Positions 1 to 7,633 of a DNA stretch of 11,415 bases are shown one piece after another. How positions within the stretch are numbered: position 1 is the first letter of the stretch; each line of letters opens with the position of its first letter. Both the position numbers and the translations under genes were made by a program. The stretch is from Desulfosporosinus sp. UBA4726 (lineage in GTDB: Bacteria > Bacillota > Desulfitobacteriia > Desulfitobacteriales > Desulfitobacteriaceae), in the NCBI GenBank assembly GCA_002404215.1, contig DHJG01000108.1, forward strand, positions 30,529 through 41,943. The letters run 5' to 3'. The notes under the pieces are model-generated. The model was not told the origin of the DNA. It saw only the letters and a program-made list of their open reading frames with translations, and ran no database searches.

Positions 1-40
1 CGCCAGCCAAGTTTTCTTTAAAATCAAGAGTCGTTTAGAT

Positions 41-1000
41 TTAGTAATTCACCAGTACACCTTCTTGATTAGGCAAGAGATGAAATATTTCCTGAGATAT
101 TTCTCCGTCTTCATTCAAAATAACCTTACCCGAATACAAAAAATCCCCTTTAGCCCAGTATCGTAAGTCTAGAAATTCAACGTTGCATTCTTCAGCCTCT
201 AAAAAATGGGCAATCACGTGGTAATAAGGAGTGAATTGGCTAAATATTTCAGCTAGGTTTCCTTCAAGGGCATTCAAAACAGAGGGATTATCCTCATCAA
301 ACTTGGGTAAAACTCGGCAAATCAACGGTGTTTGATTACGTATAATACCAAAACGCACAAAGTTCTCTTGAAAAAGAATAAAGTTCCAGGTGAAAGGATG
401 AAACATCGCAGGGAGAACTTTGACTTGATCCCTTTTATTCATATTATAAATCCCCATTAGGCGATCTAGTGTTTTCCGCTGCCCTAAATGACGATATCCC
501 AGATATAGCGCACTAAACAGTAAAGCAGTAAGCGAAGAGATTTCTGCCAAGTTTGGAGTTTTTAATGAGATTATAAAAGACGCCAAGAAAGAGCCTAAGA
601 CGACGGGGTCGGTGAGCATAATCATATCGACAGTGATCTTCTTGCGTGAAAAAGGCCATAAAAGCTCAGCTCCATAAGAATTTAATAAGTCCATTATTCC
701 ATGGGACATTGTTCCAATCAGAGTCCAAGAAAAAACAGTCATCCATGAGGTCGTCGGAAACAGTAAATAAAGTCCTGAACTCAAGCCCAGAGCCATACCG
801 GTTAATGCAATCAAAGAATGACTGGCTCCCCGGTGTTTTAATAAATAATTTAAGCGACCTTTTACGTGAGCTATAATATCTAAATCTGGGAGCATTGCAC
901 CCAGTGTGCAACCCAAAAATACAGGATCATTTAGTTGCATGGCATGACCCGAGAGTGTACTCAAGGCAATTCCAATTAAACCATGTGTTATTGGATCCAT
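41..1000 (-). CDS. YdjM-family membrane-bound metal-dependent hydrolase
   Basis: A 319-residue integral membrane protein of the YdjM/DUF457 family, annotated as membrane-bound metal-dependent hydrolases; the substrate is unknown. The family signature is visible: MDPxTHGLxG at the N-terminus (H6), PDLD at 38-41, HRGxSHS at 56-62, and SHGxxDxxxSYG at 99-110, giving a set of His and Asp residues (H6, D39, D41, H56, H61, H100, D104) that could bind metal. Hydrophobic stretches lie at about 24-36, 62-82, 86-100, 130-147 and 153-168. The C-terminal 130 residues are soluble and less conserved. The ATG start is supported by GGAGGTG (complement of 1006-1012) about 6 bases upstream. It reads in the same direction as the BON gene but about 200 bp and a terminator separate them, so it is probably its own transcript. 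The family call is firm; the activity is not known. Confidence 0.88.
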   Translation of the reverse strand: MDPITHGLIGIALSTLSGHAMQLNDPVFLGCTLGAMLPDLDIIAHVKGRLNYLLKHRGASHSLIALTGMALGLSSGLYLLFPTTSWMTVFSWTLIGTMSHGIMDLLNSYGAELLWPFSRKKITVDMIMLTDPVVLGSFLASFIISLKTPNLAEISSLTALLFSALYLGYRHLGQRKTLDRLMGIYNMNKRDQVKVLPAMFHPFTWNFILFQENFVRFGIIRNQTPLICRVLPKFDEDNPSVLNALEGNLAEIFSQFTPYYHVIAHFLEAEECNVEFLDLRYWAKGDFLYSGKVILNEDGEISQEIFHLLPNQEGVLVNY

Positions 1001-1170
1001 ATTAGCACCTCCACTATATTAGATCACAAAGCATCATCAATGTTAGACAAACTTACAGTCGGTAGTAATGACTTTTTATTTTTCATTATTTTATTTAATA
1101 AATCCACTTCGGTGATGCATTATTGAAAATTCAACGTCCAAAATAGTACCTTTGCCGTATGTGCAAAGAA

Positions 1171-1200
1171 AGAAGCCGCATTAAATTTAATACGGCTTCT
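1171..1200 (-). terminator. Rho-independent terminator of the BON gene
   Basis: Inverted repeat AGAAGCCG (1171-1178) / CGGCTTCT (1193-1200), with the AT-rich interior TTAAA/TTTAA extending the stem past one mismatch. Read on the minus strand it lies directly after the BON stop codon and runs into a T-rich stretch (TTTCTTTG). On the plus strand it is followed by a short T run as well, so it may work both ways. A smaller hairpin, CTTTGC (1150-1155) / GCAAAG (1163-1168), lies just beyond. Confidence 0.75.
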
Positions 1201-1205
1201 TTTGA

Positions 1206-2096
1206 TCAACCTTTGCTCGAATGTGCGGCTACTTTTATCGAATTATTAACCTCGTGAATTTCCGGGATATATTGAATCATTTTCTCTGCAAATTCTCGAT
1301 CTTCCTCGGAATACACTTCACCTGTCAGAAAAGCAATCCCATCTTGAACAAAAGCTCGAATTTGTCCAGAATTCAAACGATGTTGGCCAAGCTTAGCGAC
1401 TAACTGTTCCGTTAGCCATAAATCGTCGCCTTGCGAGCGATGACGGGTAAATACTTCACTGACCACCGCTTTTACGCCCGGTACCTGATAAGCTGTTTCG
1501 ACAGCCCATTCCATTGCTTCCTGCGTGTTAACCATTCCCGTTAGAGTAATCAGTCCATTTCGTGCCTCCGTTTTGATTTCATGGGCATTCACCCAGGGAG
1601 AGGCGACTAACGCATTCTCCACACGATTTACCAAAGTTGCATCATCAACTGCCTTTTCTAAGAACTGGATTTCGCTTCGGATTTCTTTAACTCCTCGAAC
1701 TTGAGAAGCTAAACGTTTTGCCAGCCGTTCTGTGCTCTGAGTCTCAACATGGCCGAGTAATGTCGCAATTCCTCGGCTTACTCGACAGCCCAAGGTCGTG
1801 ATATCTTTATAATTAGATCCCTGAAAACGTTCGATAATGCCCTGTTCAACATCTTTATCCTTGATATTCCCATCATTGGACACTGTTAACGAATTATCCA
1901 ATTCTCGAACCCCGTCGATTCGTCCCACCCGACTTCCAAAAAAATCTTTTTCTGCAAGACTGTCAACCGTTCCCCAAAGGTTTACTCGATCTCCTTTGAC
2001 CTCCACATGTAGTCCTTGACCGCTTTCTCCAAAATGTGTATGAATGAGTTTTTTGATATCCCGAAGGACATCTTTTTCAGAACGTGAATTATGCAT
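1206..2096 (-). CDS. Cytoplasmic protein of four tandem BON domains
   Basis: A 296-residue protein built of four BON repeats, at about residues 7-73, 80-146, 152-217 and 225-289. Each has the BON pattern of a helix, a strand ending in an L/W/T-G-x-V turn (WGTVDS 41-46, LLGHVET 113-119, LTGMVNT 185-191, LTGEVYS 257-263), a second helix of the A-E-x-A type, and a closing V-x-x-V/I-x-N/S-x-I/V strand. There is no signal peptide or membrane segment, so it is likely cytoplasmic, unlike the OsmY-type periplasmic BON proteins. The start used is the ATG at 2096, which has GGAGGGAG (complement of 2101-2108) right before it; an upstream in-frame start at 2135 has no such site. BON domains are described as binding phospholipid or small ligands, and E. 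coli Kbp (a BON-LysM protein) binds potassium. The K+ channel gene lies 89 bp upstream on the same strand. Function here is not known. Confidence 0.82.
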   Translation of the reverse strand: MHNSRSEKDVLRDIKKLIHTHFGESGQGLHVEVKGDRVNLWGTVDSLAEKDFFGSRVGRIDGVRELDNSLTVSNDGNIKDKDVEQGIIERFQGSNYKDITTLGCRVSRGIATLLGHVETQSTERLAKRLASQVRGVKEIRSEIQFLEKAVDDATLVNRVENALVASPWVNAHEIKTEARNGLITLTGMVNTQEAMEWAVETAYQVPGVKAVVSEVFTRHRSQGDDLWLTEQLVAKLGQHRLNSGQIRAFVQDGIAFLTGEVYSEEDREFAEKMIQYIPEIHEVNNSIKVAAHSSKG

Positions 2097-2185
2097 AAAT
2101 CTCCCTCCAAAATGAAAACTGTTATTACTACTCACTTAGAGGGTATTTTATCCCAAGGTTTGCTCTTTTAATCTAAAGTCCTCCA

Positions 2186-3199
2186 TTAAACCAATGATTG
2201 CAATTTTGTTATGTTTGCCGCAACCTGTTCTAAACGATGTAATTGTTCTCTCAAACCGAAAACAATTAAGAGATCTCCCTGCAAAATTTCTTCCGTAGCA
2301 CTTGGATTACTGATAACCTGTTTATTTCTTAAAATCGCTAGAATCATTGCGCCAGTTTGCTGTTTAATACCGCTGCTAGACAATGTCTTACCAACCAAGC
2401 AAGAAGCTGGGTCAACCCTCAACTCTTCCATTTCCATCTCAATATTGTGGTCATGAATCACAGTCTCGATATACTCGACACTAATAGGTTTTAAAATGGA
2501 CATCGCCATTCTCCACCCACCTAAAATAGCTGGAGAAATCACTTTATCCGCTCCAGCACGCAATAACTTTTTCTCAGACTCTAACTTATCCATGCGAGCT
2601 ACCACATGAATACCTGAATTTAAGCCTTTGGCTGTTAATGTAACAAAAACATTTAAAGAATCTTCTGGTAATGCAGTGATCAGACCTTTTGCCCGATCAA
2701 TACGAGCTTTTTTTAGGGTTTCATCTTGAGTAGCATCGCTTTGGATAACTAAGAACCCTTCTTCGATTAACTCATTTGCGAGATCTTCCTGCTGTTCAAT
2801 GACAACGTAGCGGGCCCCCTCCTTGCGAAGGCGATAAAGAACCTGCCTTCCTACACGCCCTGCTCCACAGACAATGATATGATCTTCAAGTTGTTCGATC
2901 TTCTTCTTCATCTTTCTTCTCCCATACACACCGGCTAATTGACCTTCAATCATAAAGGCCATCATAAGGCCAGCAAAATAGAGCATCACACCAACCCCGA
3001 CCATCATTAAGACGAGAAGCACAATATGTCCCGCATTAGAGTGAACTTCAATATCACCGTACCCAACCGTTGTGATCGTTTGAATCGTTAAATAAAAAGC
3101 TTTAGCTAAACTAAGGGGTTCCGTCATTATAATGCCAACTGTACCGGAAAAAATTGTTATAAGTAAAACTAAAAAGGTATTCCACATACGTTTCTCCAA
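2186..3199 (-). CDS. Two-TM potassium channel with RCK (TrkA-N/TrkA-C) gating domain
   Basis: A 337-residue MthK/Kch-like potassium channel subunit. Residues 5-25 and about 57-85 form the two membrane helices. Between them is the pore helix and the selectivity filter TVGYGD at 44-49. The cytoplasmic part begins near 100 with a Rossmann-type RCK_N (TrkA-N) domain: nucleotide motif GAGRVG at 112-117, acidic E135 at the end of strand 2, and SDAT at 154-157. A TrkA-C (RCK_C) domain fills about 250-330 and ends with GDLLIVFG. Such proteins tetramerise and open in response to ligands such as Ca2+ or nucleotides bound by the RCK ring. The TTG start at 3199 is preceded by AGAAGGGG (complement of 3208-3215, 8-base spacing). 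An internal ATG at 3187 with GGAG 6 bases upstream is an equally reasonable start and would shorten the protein by four residues. There is no K+ antiporter or second Trk/Ktr subunit nearby. Confidence 0.92.
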   Translation of the reverse strand: MEKRMWNTFLVLLITIFSGTVGIIMTEPLSLAKAFYLTIQTITTVGYGDIEVHSNAGHIVLLVLMMVGVGVMLYFAGLMMAFMIEGQLAGVYGRRKMKKKIEQLEDHIIVCGAGRVGRQVLYRLRKEGARYVVIEQQEDLANELIEEGFLVIQSDATQDETLKKARIDRAKGLITALPEDSLNVFVTLTAKGLNSGIHVVARMDKLESEKKLLRAGADKVISPAILGGWRMAMSILKPISVEYIETVIHDHNIEMEMEELRVDPASCLVGKTLSSSGIKQQTGAMILAILRNKQVISNPSATEEILQGDLLIVFGLREQLHRLEQVAANITKLQSLV

Positions 3200-3254
3200 T
3201 AAATCTACCCCTTCTGTCTAGTGAACGTTGCTTAAATGTAGTGTGGTGGCCAAG

Positions 3255-4085
3255 TTAAGTATTTAATAGATAGGTCTGTAAATTAAGAACACCTTCAATT
3301 GGGACATCCATCTGACCCAGCTGAATCCGCACAGAAATCCCATGAAAGTCACTACCACCGGTAGCTAAGATTGCATATTTGTTTGCAATTTCTGTATAGT
3401 ACTCAATTAGTGTTTTTTGCCTTTCCCAGTAAGCATAATATACTTCAAGCCCAATAGGCCGATAAGCCAAAAGCTCAAATACTATTTCCGGATTGCTCAA
3501 TAGTCCTGGATGAGCAAGTACCGGAAGACCGCCGCAAGCAAAAATTAGATCAACTGCGTCCTCAAACGAATGTTTTTGAAATGGTAAATATGCTATTCCC
3601 CCTGGTCGAAAGTACCCGGCTATGTCAGGCCAATTTGTCTGAGTACCCTTTCCTTCGTGATGATATATGGCCCGCATAATATGCCCCTTGGTAACAGCCC
3701 CTTCTGCACCGACTTCTCGCAGAACATCTTGCCATTCTAATGAAAAACCCTTGCGCTTTAGACAGTCAAGCATATCATAGGCCAAAGCAGTTCTCTGTTC
3801 GCGTAGCTCTCTGAGCCGAGCTTGCAAGACTGGATGGTTAACTTCGCTGAAATACCCCAGCAGATGAACCTCCTGACCTTTATAGCAGGTCAGCAATTCT
3901 ACGCCGGGGATAATTGTAATGTTGAAACCTTTAGCAAGATCTTCAGCCTTGCCTATGCCTTGGGTACTCTCATGGTCAGTTATAGCCATAATTTGGACAC
4001 CATTGGCATGAGCGAGGTCCACGATCTCCTCAACCGGAAGCAGGCCGTCAGATTCTATAGTATGAACGTGTAAATCCACCCTCAA
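3255..4085 (-). CDS. PHP-domain metal-dependent phosphoesterase
   Basis: A 276-residue stand-alone PHP phosphoesterase of the YciV/RnaAM type, whose characterised relatives hydrolyse 3',5'-nucleoside bisphosphates (pAp) or the 5' ends of short RNAs. The metal-binding residues are all visible: DLHVHT (H6, H8), D13, ITDHES (D37, H38), GVE (E63), H74 in VHLLGY, LAHPG (H192) and GGSDFHG (D246, H248). The insert between about 80 and 180 is the helical domain usual in this group. The length matches the family (about 275-290). The TTG start at 4085 follows AAGAAGGGG (complement of 4091-4099) with 5-base spacing; a GTG two codons later is possible. It lies 55 bp upstream of the K+ channel on the same strand and could be co-transcribed with it. 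Role as a nucleotide or RNA 5'-end housekeeping enzyme is inferred from the family. Confidence 0.87.
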   Translation of the reverse strand: MRVDLHVHTIESDGLLPVEEIVDLAHANGVQIMAITDHESTQGIGKAEDLAKGFNITIIPGVELLTCYKGQEVHLLGYFSEVNHPVLQARLRELREQRTALAYDMLDCLKRKGFSLEWQDVLREVGAEGAVTKGHIMRAIYHHEGKGTQTNWPDIAGYFRPGGIAYLPFQKHSFEDAVDLIFACGGLPVLAHPGLLSNPEIVFELLAYRPIGLEVYYAYWERQKTLIEYYTEIANKYAILATGGSDFHGISVRIQLGQMDVPIEGVLNLQTYLLNT

Positions 4086-4306
4086 GAATACCCCTTCTTT
4101 CCTTTCTCTCTAATATATAAATATTACCCATTTGCATGCTTCGAGTACCGTTTAAACGATATGTTAGTCTTAGCTAAAATCAAATAATTATTTTGACTAT
4201 ATTATTATGTTTTATTCTGGTTATTTTTAAAAAATCCTGCATTCTTCTTCCTTGTTATAATCTTATCCTTCAATCTCATAATTCTAATACCTTCATAATC
4301 TTTTTG

Positions 4307-4335
4307 TTGACAGATTCAATTTATTCAGGTATAAT
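4307..4335 (+). promoter_or_regulatory. Sigma-A promoter of tRNA-Trp
   Basis: A perfect -35 box TTGACA (4307-4312) and a perfect -10 box TATAAT (4330-4335) with the ideal 17-base spacer. The -10 box ends 21 bases before the first base of the mature tRNA, as expected for a short 5' leader. Confidence 0.88.
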
Positions 4336-4356
4336 TCACTTCGTTGCTGGAAACAC

Positions 4357-4431
4357 AGGGGATTAGTTTAATGGCTAGAACAGCGGTCTCCAAAACCGCT
4401 GATGGGAGTTCGACTCTCTCATCCCCTGCCA
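4357..4431 (+). tRNA. tRNA-Trp (anticodon CCA)
   Basis: The cloverleaf folds fully. Acceptor stem AGGGGAT (4357-4363) pairs with ATCCCCT (4421-4427). The D stem is GTTT/GAAC (4366-4369/4378-4381). The anticodon stem is GCGGT/ACCGC with loop CTCCAAA (4388-4394), giving anticodon CCA at 4390-4392. The T stem is GGGAG/CTCTC around TTCGACT. The discriminator base is G (4428), and the 3' CCA is encoded (4429-4431). It is a single-gene transcript with its own promoter and terminator. Confidence 0.96.
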
Positions 4432-4444
4432 ATCAAAAAGATAG

Positions 4445-4471
4445 ACACCGCAAGGGTTTGCGGTGTTTTTT
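4445..4471 (+). terminator. Rho-independent terminator after tRNA-Trp
   Basis: A 9-bp perfect stem ACACCGCAA (4445-4453) / TTGCGGTGT (4458-4466) with a 4-base loop, followed by a run of six T (4466-4471). It begins 14 bases after the tRNA end. Confidence 0.93.
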
Positions 4472-4500
4472 ATTTTGCAATTTTAACTGATATATGACCG

Positions 4501-4522
4501 TTTGGGGACTATTTGGGGACTA
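4501..4522 (+). repeat. 11-bp perfect tandem repeat downstream of tRNA-Trp
   Basis: The unit TTTGGGGACTA occurs twice in direct succession (4501-4511 and 4512-4522). Read on the minus strand in one frame it gives a short tail ISPQIVPKRSYIS and a stop (complement of 4483-4524). That resembles, from memory, the C-terminal tails of some clostridial tyrosine integrases encoded beside tRNA genes. The frame is closed by a stop 10 codons further upstream, so no integrase gene is present. A scar of past integration is only a possibility. Confidence 0.45.
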
Positions 4523-4605
4523 ATATTACAATATACCACGCTAAAATGCACTTAATTAGCTTATTATGAATTCAATAATCGTCGCTTTTTACGATTTTCA
4601 CACCC

Positions 4606-4689
4606 TCATGGGTTCGTTTTTAGGTTAAGTGTTTGAAGTTGTTCGTTAGTGAAAGATTCATTAGCAAAGGGTATCAGACAACCTGACAT
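4606..4689 (-). pseudogene. Possible 27-residue tail fragment after the PG-binding gene
   Basis: A short minus-strand frame of 27 residues (begins MSGCLIPF, ends LKTNP). It has no ribosome binding site. The frame stays open upstream to about position 4725, so it overlaps the end of the peptidoglycan-binding gene in a different frame. A single frameshift near the end of that gene would join the two. It could be a lost C-terminal extension or only chance; no family is recognised. Confidence 0.2.
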
Positions 4690-4705
4690 TGCTAACACTC
4701 TAGGA

Positions 4706-4945
4706 TCACCTCTGTAGAGCCCGCCAAGTTATGGTTCCGACAATGCAATCCGCTGTCAATCCATGATCCCTTTGAAACTGAAGAACCGCCTGCTCCGTCT
4801 TAGCACCGAAAATTCCATCAATCGGCCCGGGATTATAACCTAACGGTCGCTGAAAATCCTGCACCTCAGGCCCTCTTACACCACGTCTTAAAGTAGTCAA
4901 TATCGTCACCGCTTTCTCGTGATTAAGAGAGTACTTTGGTAACAC
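4706..4945 (-). CDS. Peptidoglycan-binding-domain protein, probably a 5'-truncated remnant
   Basis: A 79-residue frame that is almost entirely one PG_binding_1 domain (residues 19-79). It has the typical LRRGxRGPEVxxFQ repeat start, the LGYNPGPIDGIFG turn (35-47), TEQAVLQFQRDHGL (50-63) and the closing IVGTxTWRAL (68-77). This domain binds cell-wall peptidoglycan and normally sits beside a hydrolase domain such as SleB, a lytic enzyme or a peptidase; no such domain is present here. The GTG start at 4945 has no ribosome binding site. The frame stays open upstream for about 22 more codons, to a stop near 5013, without an ATG. Together this suggests the 3' remnant of a longer wall-lytic gene rather than an intact gene, though a small stand-alone protein cannot be excluded. 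No signal peptide is visible. Confidence 0.5.
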   Translation of the reverse strand: MLPKYSLNHEKAVTILTTLRRGVRGPEVQDFQRPLGYNPGPIDGIFGAKTEQAVLQFQRDHGLTADCIVGTITWRALQR

Positions 4946-5062
4946 TATTCTATGTGACTTAGGAATAAGAGGCTCTCGCAGGTAAGTATTAGAGTGAAGT
5001 AATTGATTTCAAGAATAAAATGAATGTTTTTGGGCTTTGGGCCAATGTGGTTTCTAGTAAAA

Positions 5063-6619
5063 TCATGGCAAAGCTATTTTTAGAAATTCTAGGATTTTAA
5101 AGGATAAGTGCAAGTGAAGAAGTATACTACTGTTATTCAAATCAAGATCCATAATAACTCCGATTTTTCCGATTCTATATTGCATTGTGTTGCGGTGAAT
5201 ATCCAAGGTCATTGCAGACTCGGTCATGTTTTTGAAACTGATGATATACGAATAAAGACTACGTGTATAGTTGGTGTTATTCTGCCTGTCATAGTCGATC
5301 AGTTTCAATAGCGATGGATGACAATTTTTTTTCACATTTCCGCCGTTAGCGCAGATGTCTATAATATGGTAGATTGCATAATCCTCATATCTGAAAAGAG
5401 CCGCTTCTTTATCTATAAGTGTTCCTAATTTTAAAGCCGTCAGCGACTGTAAATAATGATCCCGTACCTCTACCAAACTATTAAAACAACGACTGATTCC
5501 TGCATACATGTTACTGGTCTTAAGAAATCCTTTCAAGCCCTCTAATTCCGCTTGGAGGGATTTTTTTTCATGATCACAACTAATAATCATCACTATGTTT
5601 TCAGCGTGTACGACAGCTTTACTGTTGCTTATTTTTTGTTCGAACTCATTTCTCATAAAAGTCAGGGATGTCTCAGAACCAGCGAAATTGCTTATATCGA
5701 TGGTGATTATGAAGAGGTTTCTTTTAAATTTATAATTTATGGCTTTAATTCTTTCGCTAATAACCTTGTCGTCGGTGACTTTGCCTTCCAAGAGATCCTT
5801 AGTAAAGCTCTCGTGCATTAATCCCCGAGAATAGTGAATGAATTTATTTTTCTGCAGTTCAATCGATATTGCTTTACATAAAAGGGAAGTAAGTTCAAGG
5901 TCTGACTCTTTAAAAGGTCTTTCATGGGCACAAACTGCAATACAGGCAATTTGTTTGTTGCCAATTTTAATGCTTCCCATGATTCTGGGATATTTTGAGT
6001 AAGCGTCAGTCCAGAAAAAAGGGGATTCGTAGGTATCAACCATTTCAACGAGTTTATTCGCGACATAAAAGGACCATGAAGTAAATGAAGAATAGCCGGA
6101 TGATACGATTTCATTCCATACGGGATCATCATTGCATTGAGCGTTGTTGGTAATCGCGATTGTTTTATTGCTCGTATCATTGATCGAGAAAGGATTGCCA
6201 AGCATTTCATAGCCTATTTCAATGATTCGTTGCAGTCCACTTTCCTGTGAGAGTGATTGTAGCAGCTTAAGTGAGTTCTGAATAATAAATTGACCTTGAA
6301 TAAGTGCATCTTTTATATCGTTGAAAATTGCATATATATTCGCACTTTTATCAAGTACGATGAGATTTATACAGGCGTCTTTCTTAAATTCATCGGATAT
6401 AGAAACATCTTCAATACATAGGATAGTGACGGTTTGATCTTTAAATACGTTGGCAGGAAGGTCTGAACTTTTACAAACATATAAAATATCTGATTCCAAA
6501 GGTACTGGTTCAGTTGGTAAATAACTAAAATCCTGGATGCTAAAGTCTTGTTTGACTAATAGGAAATCCGGGTGGTAATTCTGCAATATATTTTGCAGTG
6601 CCTCGCAATTTATTTCCAT
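5063..6619 (-). CDS. PucR/CdaR-type transcriptional regulator of the methyltransferase operon
   Basis: A 518-residue transcription factor. The C-terminal PucR helix-turn-helix (HTH_30) is clear at about 440-515: a leading LLKLIDYDxxNNT, then the tA-x-x-L-x-IHRNTMQYRI signature (HRNT at 475-478). A CdaR GGDEF-like domain precedes it (about 290-390, including FIITIDISNF). A GAF-like sensor domain is likely at about 140-265, with variable N-terminal sequence before it. The ATG at 6619 is chosen because GAGGAGGT (complement of 6625-6632) lies just upstream; the open frame extends 37 codons further with no comparable site. The gene is divergent from the methyltransferase operon, with 162 bp between the start codons, so it probably controls that operon and senses its substrate. 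PucR-type proteins are often activators; activation here is inference. Confidence 0.85.
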   Translation of the reverse strand: MEINCEALQNILQNYHPDFLLVKQDFSIQDFSYLPTEPVPLESDILYVCKSSDLPANVFKDQTVTILCIEDVSISDEFKKDACINLIVLDKSANIYAIFNDIKDALIQGQFIIQNSLKLLQSLSQESGLQRIIEIGYEMLGNPFSINDTSNKTIAITNNAQCNDDPVWNEIVSSGYSSFTSWSFYVANKLVEMVDTYESPFFWTDAYSKYPRIMGSIKIGNKQIACIAVCAHERPFKESDLELTSLLCKAISIELQKNKFIHYSRGLMHESFTKDLLEGKVTDDKVISERIKAINYKFKRNLFIITIDISNFAGSETSLTFMRNEFEQKISNSKAVVHAENIVMIISCDHEKKSLQAELEGLKGFLKTSNMYAGISRCFNSLVEVRDHYLQSLTALKLGTLIDKEAALFRYEDYAIYHIIDICANGGNVKKNCHPSLLKLIDYDRQNNTNYTRSLYSYIISFKNMTESAMTLDIHRNTMQYRIGKIGVIMDLDLNNSSILLHLHLSFKILEFLKIALP

Positions 6620-6781
6620 CAGATACCTCCTCAACAATGGACAGTGCAATGTGAACAGAATATTCTCAATTAATTCATAAATGTATACAAAGGCTTCGCA
6701 ACAGAAAAAAAGAATATTAATATTATACAAATTATAACTTAAGTAGACAAAAAGTGAAATGTAAAGAGGAGGACCATTAAC
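6620..6781. promoter_or_regulatory. Divergent promoter/operator region, regulator versus methyltransferase operon
   Basis: This 162-bp AT-rich gap must hold the promoters of both divergent units. It contains a 12-bp perfect palindrome AATATTAATATT (6713-6724), an 8-bp palindrome TGTATACA (6682-6689), and a direct repeat TATACAAA at 6684-6691 and 6724-6731, exactly 40 bp apart (about four helical turns). Any of these could be operator half-sites, but short AT-rich palindromes also arise by chance. No strong sigma-A promoter was found on the plus strand, which would suit an activator-dependent promoter. TATTAT (6721-6726) is a possible -10 box. The operon's ribosome binding site is at 6763-6772. 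Confidence 0.45.
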
Positions 6782-7585
6782 TTGATTATTATTGGTGAAA
6801 AAATCAACGGAGCAATTCCTTCCGTCGCCAAGGCAATCACTGAGAAGGATGCAGACTTTATTCGTAATCTAGCGAAAACTCAGACCGATGCAGGAGCAAA
6901 CTTCATTGATGTATGTGCATCAGTTGAAGACAGTCTTGAACTCGAGACCATGAAGTGGCTTATCGATTTGGTTCAGGAGGTTACTGAGACGCCGATATGT
7001 ATTGACAGCCCACATACACAAATATGCGTAGAAGCAATTAAGTTCTGTAAAAAGCCTGGTCTTATTAATTCAGTATCCGGCGAAGGCAACAAGATCGAAG
7101 TCGTATTTCCTGTCATCGCTGATACAAAGTGGGAATGCGTTGCCCTCTTATGCGATGACACTGGAATTCCTAAGACCGCCCAAAAACGTATGGAAGTGTT
7201 TGGCGAGATCATGAAAAAAGCAAAAGCGTATAATATCGCCACGTCACGCATGCACATTGATCCGTTGGTAGAAATGCTCTGTACGTCTGAAGATGGCATT
7301 AACATGGTGGTTGACGTCATCAAAGAAATCAAAGCTCAGTATCCAGAAATCCACGTGACAGGCGGCTTAAGCAATATTTCATTTAATCTTCCTGCTAGAA
7401 AACTGGTTAATCAGGCGTTTATCGTACTGGCAATGAATGCGGGAATGGACAGTGGGATCCTCGCCCCGACGAACCAAGATTTGATGGGCATGATCTATGC
7501 GACGGAAGCACTCTTAGGTAAAGACGAATACTGCATGGAATACATCGGAGCATACCGAGAAGAATTATTTGGTCAAAAAAAATAA
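6782..7585 (+). CDS. Methyltetrahydrofolate:corrinoid methyltransferase (MT II, pterin-binding)
   Basis: A 267-residue single-domain TIM barrel of the pterin-binding MeTr family (AcsE, MtvA, O-demethylase MT II). It moves the methyl group from methyl-Co(III) corrinoid protein to tetrahydrofolate, feeding the Wood-Ljungdahl or one-carbon pathway. The start is IIIGEKING. The pterin-binding residues known from Moorella AcsE fall almost exactly in register: D75 in PICIDS, N96 in LINSVSG, D160 in MHIDPLV and N198 in GGLSNISF. The C-terminal ARKLVNQAF and AGMDSGILAPT blocks are typical. The length equals the family norm (about 262-270). The TTG start at 6782 has AAAGAGGAGG (6763-6772) upstream with 9-base spacing. 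It is the first gene of the operon, 48 bp before the corrinoid protein gene. It may be auto-annotated as dihydropteroate synthase, but the MeTr motifs and neighbours argue against FolP. Cytoplasmic. Confidence 0.92.
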   Translation: MIIIGEKINGAIPSVAKAITEKDADFIRNLAKTQTDAGANFIDVCASVEDSLELETMKWLIDLVQEVTETPICIDSPHTQICVEAIKFCKKPGLINSVSGEGNKIEVVFPVIADTKWECVALLCDDTGIPKTAQKRMEVFGEIMKKAKAYNIATSRMHIDPLVEMLCTSEDGINMVVDVIKEIKAQYPEIHVTGGLSNISFNLPARKLVNQAFIVLAMNAGMDSGILAPTNQDLMGMIYATEALLGKDEYCMEYIGAYREELFGQKK

Positions 7586-7633
7586 TTTTAAAATAATTCT
7601 CCTAACAAATTAAAAAATGAGGAGGACTTAAAA

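Noticed and set aside
5552..5821. Plus-strand open frame inside the regulator gene
   Set aside because: It lies wholly within the well-supported minus-strand regulator, has no ribosome binding site and shows no family features.
6782..7585. Dihydropteroate synthase (FolP)
   Set aside because: The D75, N96, D160 and N198 register and the C-terminal blocks match MeTr-type methyltransferases, and the neighbour is a corrinoid protein.
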